Positions 7,460 through 15,237 are shown, numbered from the stretch's first letter. The stretch: 17,194 bases of DNA from DASRHT01 sp035293765 (GCA_035293765.1 DATGMF010000062.1:1-17194), one strand, 5' to 3'. Translations and numbers: made by a program. The notes: a model not told the origin generated them from the sequence alone.

Positions 7460-9892
7460 ATGAGCGCAAGCAGCGTGAGTGATATCAGTCAGATACCGAA
7501 GGGACTGGAGCGGCGGCGAGAAGATATCAAGTTGATTACCGGTCGCGGCTATTATGTGGATGATCTGCGACCGCCAGACGGGCGGCCTTCGGCGCTGTCT
7601 ATGGCTGTTGTGCGCAGCCCCTATGCTCATGCGACAATAACGCGTATCCAGCTCGACGCCGCCCGGGCATTGCCAGGCGTGGTGGCAGCTTTCACGGGCG
7701 CGGAACTGGTGAGCGAGATGGCTCCCCTGAACGCCTTTACCCAACCCGATACGCGCAAGCCGGACCGGCGACCGATGGCGCTGGGGCGAGCGCGCTACGT
7801 AGGCGATTCGGTCGCGGTCGTTCTGGCCGAAAATTCCTATACTGCCATTGATGCGCGCGACATGGTGGAAGTAGATTACGAGCCGCTGCCTGCCGTGGCC
7901 GACCCGGAGAAGGCGCTGGCTCCCGACGCCCCTCTGCTCTATCCCGAATTCGGCTCAAATATTGCCTCCCGCTCCCCACTAAGCGGCGGCGATCTCCAGG
8001 ATGCTTTCAAGCGTGCCGATCACACCATACGTTTGCGCCTGGTGAATCAGCGGCTCTCGCCCAGTTCGATGGAGCCGCGTGTCTGCATGTTCGATTACGA
8101 TGCAACCAGTGGACAGCTCACAGCCTGGCTTTCCACGCAAGCGGTCTACCGGGCGCGAGAGATTCTGGCAGGAGCGCTGGGCATTGAACGCAGCCATATC
8201 AGGGTCTACAATGCCGAAGTCGGCGGCGGCTTCGGGGCCAAGACCAACCTCGTGGGAGAAGAGATTGTCGCGGCAGCCCTGAGCGTGAAACTTGGACGAC
8301 CTGTGAAGTGGGTCGAGGACCGCAGCGAGAATTTACAGGCTCAGACGCATGCCCGCGGCCAGATCAACTATGTGGAGGCCGCCTTCCAGAATGATGGCCG
8401 TCTGCTCGCTCTCAAGGTGCGTACAATCGCTGATCTGGGCGCGTTTCTCTCCGGCGCAACGGCAATGGTGCCCAATCTGACGCAATCGATGCTCTGCGGG
8501 CCGTACCGCGTGGAAGCGGTGGACAGCGAGATCATCGGCGTTTTTACCAACAAGATTCCGACCACCGCTTACCGGGGAGCAGGCCGACCCGAAGCAGCTT
8601 ATATCTTAGAGCGCGTCATGGACCAGATTGCGCGCGAGCTGAAGCTTGATCCGGTTGAGGTGCGCCGTCGTAATTTTATCCCGCCGGATGCTTTCCCTTA
8701 TGCGACCGTCACAGGCACGCGCTATGATAGCGGCGATTACGAGGCCGCGCTCGACAAAGGGCTCGCGCTGCTCAACTACGCAGGCTGGCGGGTGAAACAG
8801 CATAGCCGCCAGCAAACGGACAGCCATCAGTTGCTGGGGATCGGCATCTCAACGTTTGTCGAGATTTCGGGCGATAGCCGTCCCGTTCCCAACGCGCCAC
8901 GGGAGGCGGCGACCGTGCGCATCCGTCGCGATGGCAGCATTCTTGTGCAGAGCGGCGTTTCTACCAACGGCCAGGGGCATTTTACCGCCTTCACCCAGAT
9001 TGCTGCCGCCGTCTTTCAGACCCCCGTCTCAAAAGTAGAGATCCAGATGAATGACTCTTTGCTACCAGGTTATAGTATCGGCACCTTTGGCAGCCGTACC
9101 ACTCAGGTTGCCGGCTCTACCGTGCTGCTGGCTGCGCAGGCGGCCCGCGAGAAGGCTTTGAAGCTGGCTGCACAGGTGCTGGAAGCGGCACCCGATGATC
9201 TTGTGATGGAGGATGGGAAGATCATGGTGCGCGGCGTACCCGCCCGCGTGGTTGAACTGGGAGAACTGGCGCGCATGGTTGAAGAGCGGCCCGAGCTGAT
9301 CGAGCGAGATGCGCCCAATCCGATCAATGGAACGCCTATCGAAGGGCTGGCCGCGTGGCGCGATTTTGCGCCGGAGGGTGCGGGCTTCTCTTCGGGCGCA
9401 CATCTAGCGGTGGTCGAAGTAGATACAGATACCGGTGAGACCAGAATACTGACGTACGTTGCCGTGGATGATTGCGGGCGCGTCCTCAACCAATACCTGG
9501 CGGAGGCGCAGGTACACGGCGCGCTGGCGCAGGGGATCGGGCAGGCGCTCTTCGAGGAGGTGGTTTACGACGATGAGAGCGGGCAGCTCCTGACCACGAC
9601 GTTAATGGATTATGCCCTGCCGATTGCCGATCAGCTCCCCACGTTTGTCACGGCCAATGTCGAGACGCCATCGCCCAGGAATCCGCTTGGGGCCAAAGGT
9701 GTGGGCGAGGCGGGGTGTATTGGCGGCCCACCCGCGATTGTGAATGCGGTGTTGGATGCGCTCGCGCCGCTCGGCATCACAACCATCGATATGCCGCTCA
9801 GGCCAGAGAAAATCTGGGCGCAGGTACACGCCGCTCGCCAGGGAACGTTGAGCCAGGCTATTCCCGAGTTCCCGTCTGCGTTTTCTGCCTGA
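7460..9892 (+). CDS. Form II CoxL-like molybdenum hydroxylase, large subunit
   Basis: This 810-residue protein belongs to the xanthine oxidase family, the molybdopterin-cytosine-dinucleotide-binding subunit of aerobic CO dehydrogenase-like enzymes. The family hydroxylates carbon centres with water-derived oxygen. Visible features are the N-terminal hammerhead domain (about 8-140), GGGFGAK at 255-261, the active-site loop AYRGAGR at 370-376, and catalytic E750 in KGVGEAG. AYRGAGR, rather than AYRCSFR, marks form II proteins whose substrates are mostly unknown, so CO oxidation should not be assumed. ATG 7460 is chosen because AAAGGAG (7445-7451) lies 8 nt upstream; upstream in-frame codons lack sites. 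Length is complete for the family. The iron-sulfur (CoxS) and FAD (CoxM) subunits normally encoded beside it are absent from the window. Confidence 0.9.
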   Translation: MSASSVSDISQIPKGLERRREDIKLITGRGYYVDDLRPPDGRPSALSMAVVRSPYAHATITRIQLDAARALPGVVAAFTGAELVSEMAPLNAFTQPDTRKPDRRPMALGRARYVGDSVAVVLAENSYTAIDARDMVEVDYEPLPAVADPEKALAPDAPLLYPEFGSNIASRSPLSGGDLQDAFKRADHTIRLRLVNQRLSPSSMEPRVCMFDYDATSGQLTAWLSTQAVYRAREILAGALGIERSHIRVYNAEVGGGFGAKTNLVGEEIVAAALSVKLGRPVKWVEDRSENLQAQTHARGQINYVEAAFQNDGRLLALKVRTIADLGAFLSGATAMVPNLTQSMLCGPYRVEAVDSEIIGVFTNKIPTTAYRGAGRPEAAYILERVMDQIARELKLDPVEVRRRNFIPPDAFPYATVTGTRYDSGDYEAALDKGLALLNYAGWRVKQHSRQQTDSHQLLGIGISTFVEISGDSRPVPNAPREAATVRIRRDGSILVQSGVSTNGQGHFTAFTQIAAAVFQTPVSKVEIQMNDSLLPGYSIGTFGSRTTQVAGSTVLLAAQAAREKALKLAAQVLEAAPDDLVMEDGKIMVRGVPARVVELGELARMVEERPELIERDAPNPINGTPIEGLAAWRDFAPEGAGFSSGAHLAVVEVDTDTGETRILTYVAVDDCGRVLNQYLAEAQVHGALAQGIGQALFEEVVYDDESGQLLTTTLMDYALPIADQLPTFVTANVETPSPRNPLGAKGVGEAGCIGGPPAIVNAVLDALAPLGITTIDMPLRPEKIWAQVHAARQGTLSQAIPEFPSAFSA

Positions 9893-10066
9893 AACGTATA
9901 AAACATGGTAACCATCCACCCCTGTGGCGACGCGATTGATGGCGTCCGGTTTACCGCTATCGGTGCCCGCTCCCATGCAGGAAGGGCGGGTGCTAAAACG
10001 GACGGGCTGATGCTCGTCGCCACGGCAGGATTGCCAACATCATTGGTTAAAGAGAGTATGGTGGCT
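9893..10066 (+). other. Intergenic stretch before the alpha/beta hydrolase
   Basis: This is 174 bp of GC-rich sequence. A forward frame is open from an ATG at 9905 into the hydrolase, but there is no ribosome binding site and the resulting N-terminus does not resemble the family. A small dyad (GACGC at 9929-9933, GCGTC at 9942-9946) and a second imperfect GC-rich dyad around 9966-9995 suggest a decayed dispersed repeat. TTGCCA (10031-10036) is a possible -35, but the matching -10 is poor. Confidence 0.35.
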
Positions 10067-10954
10067 ATGAAAAAGCTGTTTCCCTATGTTATCCTGTTTG
10101 GTATTTTGGCAACCATTGCGGCGCAGATCTATCGACGTCCGCGCGAGTCGCTGATGAGCGTATTGCGGGTGATGATGCTGCTGATCGGAGCGCGTGAGGG
10201 GACGTGTGCTGTAGAGGGGATACCCATGCATTATTATTGCATGGGACGGCGTGGGGAGCCGCTGATCTTTGTGCATGGGCTTGGAGGCTCGGCTGAGAAC
10301 TGGCGCAAGCTTTTTCCTCTGGTGGGGCAAGAATACCTGGTGTATGCGCCTGATTTGCCGGGCTTTGGCAAAACGCCGCTGGCCCCCGAAGGAGCGGATA
10401 TCCGCACCCATGTGCTCTATTTAGAGCGATTTCTCGACGCACTGGGCTATCCACGAGCGACCCTGGTCGGGAATTCGCTCGGCGGTTGGATCGCGGCCTG
10501 CTTCGCTGTAGAGCACCCTGAACGTGTCAAGCACTTATATTTGCTCAATAGCGCGGGTTTGAGGCGAGAGGGGATACAATCGCCCTACACGCCTGATCGT
10601 GACACGGCTCGCCTGGCCGCAAAACGCATCTGGGACTGCCAGATCCCATTGCCCAACTTTATCCTGGATGCATTCGTGCGCAACTCGCAGCGCCCGGCTT
10701 ATGCGGGCTTTATCAAAAACTATGCACAGCAGGAGTTTCTCGATCCTTTGCTGGCCCGCATCCATGTGCCAACGACCATCATCTGGGGAACGCAGGATCG
10801 GCTCTTGCCTGATTCGTGCGCCCAGGACTTTCATCGTGGTATTGCGGGTTCGCAACTGGTCCTGCTGCCGGGAGTGGGGCACTCTCCCCAAAGCTCATCC
10901 CCGGCTCAAGTGGCACAAGTTATTTTACGCCATGCTGCTGACGTCAGCGTGTAA
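10067..10954 (+). CDS. Membrane-anchored alpha/beta hydrolase
   Basis: The protein has 295 residues from the ATG at 10067. Its N-terminus starts with basic MKK followed by a hydrophobic helix at about 4-22, so it is probably a signal anchor. The hydrolase fold follows: oxyanion region VHGLGG with H70, nucleophile S137 in GNSLGG, acid D244 in WGTQDR and H272 in GVGHSP, a complete Ser-Asp-His triad. The best general match is the BphD/epoxide-hydrolase-like group, which cleaves esters, C-C bonds or epoxides; the substrate is unknown. The start is uncertain: AGAGAG (10051-10056) lies 10 nt before 10067, while an ATG at 10058 is too close to it. The gene follows the CoxL-like gene by 174 bp and may be cotranscribed, which would suggest a shared catabolic role, but this is speculative. 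Confidence 0.85.
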   Translation: MKKLFPYVILFGILATIAAQIYRRPRESLMSVLRVMMLLIGAREGTCAVEGIPMHYYCMGRRGEPLIFVHGLGGSAENWRKLFPLVGQEYLVYAPDLPGFGKTPLAPEGADIRTHVLYLERFLDALGYPRATLVGNSLGGWIAACFAVEHPERVKHLYLLNSAGLRREGIQSPYTPDRDTARLAAKRIWDCQIPLPNFILDAFVRNSQRPAYAGFIKNYAQQEFLDPLLARIHVPTTIIWGTQDRLLPDSCAQDFHRGIAGSQLVLLPGVGHSPQSSSPAQVAQVILRHAADVSV

Positions 10955-10957
10955 GTC

Positions 10958-11332
10958 TTAACAGGCTACAAGGAGGGGAGGTTTGATGGCGATCATCTCC
11001 ACATTCACCGTCCCGAACATCTCTACCAGTGCGTTGCAGAGCCGCTCCTCCAGCGCAAGCTCCATTTGCTCCAGATTCTGAAGAGACAGAGAGGCAGGAG
11101 AAATGGGGCACTGAGCCTGGATATAGATTGAGCAGTCGCGCTGACCCATAAGCATGTGAGGCGAGAAATTGATCGTAACGTGATCCACCGTCACTTCCAC
11201 CTCTTCTTCGCTAAGGTCCATCAATATCTGGCTCACGAGCTCCTCTACGGCCAATTCCGAGGTTTCGACGTCTTCCGGCAGGACCTCAAAAAATCTATCG
11301 ACGCACCGGATATGAATTTGGACGAGACACAT
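10958..11332 (-). CDS. 124-residue protein of unknown function with an internally repeated beta-alpha-beta pattern
   Basis: I do not recognise the family. Predicted elements are a strand at 3-10, a helix at 20-40, a strand at 44-55, then again a strand at 67-75, a helix at 83-107 and a strand at 109-116. The halves align weakly (LAVEELVSQILMDL with LALEERLCNALVEM). This layout and length resemble two-unit tautomerase-superfamily proteins (MIF/CHMI type), but position 2 is Cys, not the catalytic Pro, so an ordinary tautomerase is unlikely. The protein is acidic with no signal or membrane segment. ATG 11332 is favoured by a purine-rich GGGAGGGGG site (11349-11341) about 8 nt upstream; an in-frame start at 11494 would overlap the STAND gene. 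Its stop lies 3 bp from that of the convergent hydrolase. Confidence 0.7.
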   Translation of the reverse strand: MCLVQIHIRCVDRFFEVLPEDVETSELAVEELVSQILMDLSEEEVEVTVDHVTINFSPHMLMGQRDCSIYIQAQCPISPASLSLQNLEQMELALEERLCNALVEMFGTVNVEMIAIKPPLLVAC

Positions 11333-11366
11333 AAGACAACCCCCTCCCTTTCTAGCTAACTGGAAT

Positions 11367-11398
11367 GGTATGCTTATCTCTTCTAGTCTAAGCATACC
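11367..11398 (-). promoter_or_regulatory. Dyad over the -10 box of the 124-residue protein gene
   Basis: Perfect 10-bp arms GGTATGCTTA (11367-11376) and TAAGCATACC (11389-11398) have a 12-bp spacer, centres 22 bp apart. On the minus strand the upstream arm contains the TATGCT -10 hexamer and the other arm lies just past the expected start site. That geometry suits a repressor operator. No T-run follows, so it is a poor terminator for the STAND gene upstream. Confidence 0.55.
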
Positions 11399-11419
11399 CT
11401 GGATCGAAATAGATGTGAA
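11391..11419 (-). promoter_or_regulatory. Promoter of the 124-residue protein gene
   Basis: On the minus strand TTCACA (11419-11414) and TATGCT (11396-11391) are separated by 17 bp. The -35 has one mismatch and the -10 two. Transcription would start near 11384, about 52 nt before the ATG. This promoter would let the small gene be expressed separately from the STAND gene. Confidence 0.5.
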
Positions 11420-11465
11420 CCGCAATGACCAGACATTTCGGGCAAAATAGAGACATTTACCAGGT

Positions 11466-14400
11466 TTAGCTGTCTTCAATTGCGCCCAGGGCATACAGAG
11501 GAATTTTCTGGACCTCTGTTAACCCCTTCACGCCGGTAATATTCATCCGTTCATACGGTCTCTCGCTGATGAACGTTTTCAAATATTCTCTCGTCTGCCA
11601 ATCCCAAAATTTGATGGTGCCATCATCGCTGCCGCTGGTGAGTATGTTCGCTCGGGGGGCAAATGTGACCCAGCGAACACGTTCGCTATGACCCTGCAAG
11701 ATCTGTGTGCAGGCATAAGTGTTGATATCCCAGAGCCGGATGGTTTGATCGTCCCCGCTGCTTGCCAGAGTGCGACCATCAGGACTAAAGGTAACGCAAC
11801 GCACCCAACCGGTATGTCCCGCAAGAACTGCGAGTTCCTCGCCTGTATGGCTATTCCATAAACGCACCGTATGATCCTCGCTCCCACTGGCAAGGATCTG
11901 CCCATCTGGGCTAAAAGCAACGGACCGGACACGCCCGCTATGCCCCTGCAAGATGTGAAGGCTCTCCCTTGTCGGCATTTCCCACAGATGGATCGTCTGA
12001 CCATCCCCCCCGCTGGCGAGCAGACTGCCGTCGTGATTGAATGCTAACGACCTGACCCAATTGTTGTGACCGCGCAAAATATACAAACAATGGCCCGTTT
12101 GAACCTGCCAGACACGAATCGTCTGATCCTCGTCTCCGCTCGCCACCAGCGTACCATCAGGACTGAAAGCCACTGCCCGCACCCAATTGGTATGCCCACT
12201 CAAGGTATGGATGCGCTCCCCCGTCTCACTGTTCCATAAAATCACCTGCTGATTTTCACCGCCACTTGCCAATAGACGGCCATCAGGGCTGAAAGCAATG
12301 GACTTAAAACCCTGTGTTCTGGTCTGTAACAGCCTGGTACAGGTATTGAGGTTGACATCCCAGAGCCGAATACTCTGATCGTCGCTACAACTGGCAAGCG
12401 TATTGCCATCGGGACTATAGACGACCGCCCAGACACGATTGGCGTATCCCTGCATCGTTTTGAGGCAGCGCCCCATCTCCACATCCCAGAGGCGCACGAC
12501 CTGGTCATCTCCTCCGCTGGCAAGCGTCTGGCTGACAGGATTGAAGGCCACGGACCGCACCCCCTGAACATGGCCCTGTAGCGTCTGGTAGCAATCTCCT
12601 GAAACAGTATCCCAGATGCGCACCGTCTGATCTTCGCTGCCGCTGGCAATAGTATGACCATCAGGGCTGAAAGCCACCGACCAGACACGATTGGTATGGC
12701 CTTGCAGAATATTGAGACACAGCCCCGTCTGGCTATCCCAGAGGCGAGCGGTCTGGTCATCACTGCCCGACGCGAGCAGCTTGCCATCGGGGCTAAAAGC
12801 CACCGCCCGTACCCAGTTTGTATGACCCCTCAATATTTTGATACATCGATATACACCGATATCCCAGAGACGAATCGTCTGATCGGTGCTCCCTGAAGCG
12901 AGCAGCTTGCCATGTGGACTGAAGGCCAGCGACCAGACGCGATTGGTGTGGTCAGATAGGGTGTGCAGGCATTGATAGGAGGCGGCATCCCAGAGACGGA
13001 TCGTCTGGTCATCGCTGCCGCTGGCGAACAGGCGACCATTGGGACTAAAAGCGACGCTGCGCACCCGGTTGGTGTGCTCAGACAGGATCTTGAGGCACTG
13101 TCCGCTCTCGACATCCCAGAGGCGCACGGTTTGATCGTCGCTGCCACTCACCAGGGTACGACCGTCGGGACTAAAGGTCAGCGACCAGACCCCATCGGTA
13201 TGGCCGCGGCAGGTAATATGGGGCGTGCCGGTCTGAGCCTGATAGAGCCAGATCTCGCCCGTGGCGGTGCCGGTCGCCAGCAGGGAGCCGCGCGCATTAA
13301 ACGCCACTGAGAGCACATTGCCAAAAATATTGGTGAATGTCGGCGCCACAAAATGAGCGTGCGAGAAGTTCACCTCGGGCAGATTCACATTTTGCAGGTA
13401 CGCCTGGCTGATCTTCAAGTGCGAGAAATCGTATCCGCGCAGGTCACTGCCCAGATAGATCAGCAGGTTCAAAATATTGCCCGCCATGTAGCCACTCTGC
13501 TGGGAATGTTCGTGGCGCAGCATGTCGAGCAGGTGACGTGCCGCTTGCTCCAGGCCATTTTTCCCCAGCGCGGTCAGCAGGTATTGGGCAATGGGAGCCA
13601 GGATCTGGCGCGTCTGGCTATCGCGTACATGATCCCTGGATTGGGCCTTAATAAAAGCGTAACTGGCCCAGACGCCGGGGATTTTCTCCTCCACAAAGTC
13701 CCGATTGGCGCGGCTGACAAGCTGGGTAGTCACATACTCCATAATTACCGGTTGCAGGGTAAAGAGTGCCTGCTCTCTTTTCTCAATCAGAGAACGGCGA
13801 CCCAGCGAATCCAGTGCCTCCGGTAGCGCCCCTCTTGGCAGTGGACGCATCAGATTTTCGCGCACATCCCGCAAAGAGACCGCCTCGCGTTCGATAGCCA
13901 GCCAGTAGAGAATTTCTCGCTCTTGCGCTGATAGGCGGCGAAAATGCTGCTCCAGCAGATCGTTAATATCGCCAAAAGCGATCTCCTCGCCCTGCAAAAA
14001 CTGGTCGATATCGCCGCCAAAGCTCTCATGGATAGACTGGGAAACCAGTTTTAAGGCCAGAGGATTGCCAGAGTAGAGCCTGACCAGCACGCTCCATTGT
14101 TCATCTGTTCCCGTCAGGCCCTTCTCTTGTAAGATACGCTGCCCCTCGTCCTGGCCCACGCCCAGCAGGTTCCATGCGCGCACCGGTGACCTATCCCCTT
14201 CAAGGAGGGCCACCTCGCGCGGCTTCTCTCGACTGGTCAGTAGCAGGCAGCTCTGATGCTGCACCTCGCCGATGCGCTGCAAAAGCCTGCCATACTGTTC
14301 GTAGCTTTCGCGGTAAAAACCAACTCGCAGCCTGGCCTGTAAAATCGATTCCACATTATCCAGCACCAGCAGGCAGCGATGCAGGCGTAGATACGAGATC

Positions 14401-14951
14401 AGCAGTGATATCTGCTCATCGATAGTTTCCGGCAAATGGATACGCTGCTGATTGGAAATAAAGGGAATACATTGTTTCAGAATATGCTCCAGAGGGGGAG
14501 CATCTAGCAGAGAGCGCCAGAAGATATAGTCAAAAGAATCCTTGACCTGTTGCGCGATGCGAGCAGCGAGGGCCGTCTTCCCGACGCCACCCATCCCCAG
14601 CACTGCCACGACCCGGCAACGGTCGGCGGTGATCCATTGCTCCACCAGGGCGCATTCCTGCTCGCGCCCATAAAAATTAGTGATATCAGGCACTTCACCC
14701 CAATCCTCGTGGGAAATTGCGCGAGGGACGGGTTCTTGCTCTTCGTCGATCAGTCCCATCTCCGCGGGTGTCTTGCCGAAGATAGAGCAGATTTTCTGAC
14801 GCTGCGAGAGGTGGGGAAAATTCTCTCCATTTTCCCATCGACCAACGGTTTTGGTGTCAACCCCAATCTTTTCCGCCAGCTTCCCTTGCGATAGATTGCG
14901 CTGCTTGCGTTCATGCCTCAAGCGCTGGCCGAAAGACGATGAATTCTTCAC
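11466..14951 (-). CDS. STAND protein: XRE helix-turn-helix, NB-ARC NTPase and 14 WD40 repeats
   Basis: The protein has 1161 residues. An XRE-type helix-turn-helix lies at about 8-66 (LSQGKLAEKIGVDTKTVGRWE). The NB-ARC module follows: P-loop GMGGVGKT at 119-126, Walker B LLVLDN at 194-199, sensor-like LLLTSRE at 236-242 and GNPLAL at 295-300, then winged-helix and helical regions. A short pentapeptide-like stretch sits near 500-540. Fourteen WD40 repeats of exactly 42 residues fill 543-1130, enough for two seven-bladed propellers, and a 31-residue tail ends the protein. STAND proteins switch by nucleotide-dependent oligomerisation after sensing a ligand. The HTH suggests a transcriptional output; defence roles are known for other STAND architectures. 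GTG 14951 is the start, with a G-run (14963-14958) 6 nt upstream. The inducing ligand and targets are unknown. Confidence 0.92.
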   Translation of the reverse strand: MKNSSSFGQRLRHERKQRNLSQGKLAEKIGVDTKTVGRWENGENFPHLSQRQKICSIFGKTPAEMGLIDEEQEPVPRAISHEDWGEVPDITNFYGREQECALVEQWITADRCRVVAVLGMGGVGKTALAARIAQQVKDSFDYIFWRSLLDAPPLEHILKQCIPFISNQQRIHLPETIDEQISLLISYLRLHRCLLVLDNVESILQARLRVGFYRESYEQYGRLLQRIGEVQHQSCLLLTSREKPREVALLEGDRSPVRAWNLLGVGQDEGQRILQEKGLTGTDEQWSVLVRLYSGNPLALKLVSQSIHESFGGDIDQFLQGEEIAFGDINDLLEQHFRRLSAQEREILYWLAIEREAVSLRDVRENLMRPLPRGALPEALDSLGRRSLIEKREQALFTLQPVIMEYVTTQLVSRANRDFVEEKIPGVWASYAFIKAQSRDHVRDSQTRQILAPIAQYLLTALGKNGLEQAARHLLDMLRHEHSQQSGYMAGNILNLLIYLGSDLRGYDFSHLKISQAYLQNVNLPEVNFSHAHFVAPTFTNIFGNVLSVAFNARGSLLATGTATGEIWLYQAQTGTPHITCRGHTDGVWSLTFSPDGRTLVSGSDDQTVRLWDVESGQCLKILSEHTNRVRSVAFSPNGRLFASGSDDQTIRLWDAASYQCLHTLSDHTNRVWSLAFSPHGKLLASGSTDQTIRLWDIGVYRCIKILRGHTNWVRAVAFSPDGKLLASGSDDQTARLWDSQTGLCLNILQGHTNRVWSVAFSPDGHTIASGSEDQTVRIWDTVSGDCYQTLQGHVQGVRSVAFNPVSQTLASGGDDQVVRLWDVEMGRCLKTMQGYANRVWAVVYSPDGNTLASCSDDQSIRLWDVNLNTCTRLLQTRTQGFKSIAFSPDGRLLASGGENQQVILWNSETGERIHTLSGHTNWVRAVAFSPDGTLVASGDEDQTIRVWQVQTGHCLYILRGHNNWVRSLAFNHDGSLLASGGDGQTIHLWEMPTRESLHILQGHSGRVRSVAFSPDGQILASGSEDHTVRLWNSHTGEELAVLAGHTGWVRCVTFSPDGRTLASSGDDQTIRLWDINTYACTQILQGHSERVRWVTFAPRANILTSGSDDGTIKFWDWQTREYLKTFISERPYERMNITGVKGLTEVQKIPLYALGAIEDS
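11562..13325 (-). repeat. Fourteen tandem 126-bp WD40-coding repeats
   Basis: Each unit encodes 42 residues with the consensus V-x-S-V-A-F-S-P-D-G, L-A-S-G-S-D-D-Q-T, R-L-W-D and a closing G-H. All fourteen keep exactly 42 residues. Units 2-6 are most alike; unit 1 and unit 14 are the most diverged. Strict length conservation with variable exposed positions fits duplication and exchange between units. These are coding repeats, not a CRISPR or satellite. Confidence 0.9.
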
Positions 14952-14967
14952 TTTCTACCCCCCGTTG

Positions 14968-14996
14968 CCTTTTTGCTGGAAAACGTATCAAAAAGG
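14968..14996 (-). promoter_or_regulatory. Dyad in the leader of the STAND gene
   Basis: Perfect 8-bp arms CCTTTTTG (14968-14975) and CAAAAAGG (14989-14996) have a 13-bp spacer, centres 21 bp apart, between the predicted start site and the GTG start. It could be an autoregulatory operator for the XRE domain of the product. The arms are low complexity, so chance occurrence is possible. Confidence 0.35.
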
Positions 14997-15006
14997 TGTT
15001 GTTAAT

Positions 15007-15035
15007 AGTTTAGCAGCAATCCAGTAATACCACAA
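15007..15035 (-). promoter_or_regulatory. Candidate promoter of the STAND gene
   Basis: On the minus strand TTGTGG (15035-15030) and TAAACT (15012-15007) have a 17-bp spacer. Both hexamers match consensus at four of six positions. Transcription would start near 15000, leaving about 49 nt before the GTG start. Confidence 0.45.
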
Positions 15036-15212
15036 GTTGCAATGTCTTAACTTTTTTATGCTCTATGGTTAAGAAATATGTGATTGTGCCTGATTTATAA
15101 TATGAGGAGGTTGTGAAATGCACCAATGCCGGTTCGACTCGGGTGCTATAGCTGTGGTAGAATAGAGGTTGTCGCTCCAAATGTCGGACTTGAGCATAGT
15201 TGAAAAGAGTAG
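15036..15212. other. Intergenic stretch with a TATAAT box and a short ORF, no firm gene
   Basis: TATAAT (15096-15101) and a perfect AGGAGG (15105-15110) precede an ATG at 15118 by 7 nt, but the frame ends at 15163-15165 after 15 codons. The likely transcription start would fall inside the AGGAGG, so both cannot work as a pair from this promoter. Within the frame, GGTTCGACTC (15131-15140) resembles a tRNA T-loop, but the stem does not pair and no tRNA folds around it. Nothing else is recognised. Confidence 0.35.
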
Positions 15213-15237
15213 GAAAAACATGAAGGGTTTTTCCCTT
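15213..15237 (-). terminator. Weak intrinsic terminator after the HTH/GNAT-like gene
   Basis: On the minus strand AAGGG and CCCTT form a 5-bp stem with an AAAAA loop (15237-15223), followed after four bases by TTTTT (15218-15214). It begins 15 nt beyond the stop codon of the gene at 15253-16056. The stem is short, so efficiency may be low. Confidence 0.45.

Noticed and set aside
7460..9892. Genuine aerobic CO dehydrogenase (form I CoxL)
   Set aside because: The active-site loop is AYRGAGR, not the AYRCSFR with the copper-binding cysteine that defines CO-oxidising form I enzymes.
11562..13325. Regular repeats that might be a CRISPR array or satellite
   Set aside because: The 126-bp period is in frame and each unit encodes a standard WD40 blade, so these are coding repeats.
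13353..13826. A 157-residue plus-strand open frame
   Set aside because: It is antisense to the conserved middle of the STAND gene and shows no domain or start signal.
15115..15150. A tRNA gene
   Set aside because: Only a T-loop-like segment is present; the T-stem does not pair and no acceptor, D or anticodon arms can be folded.
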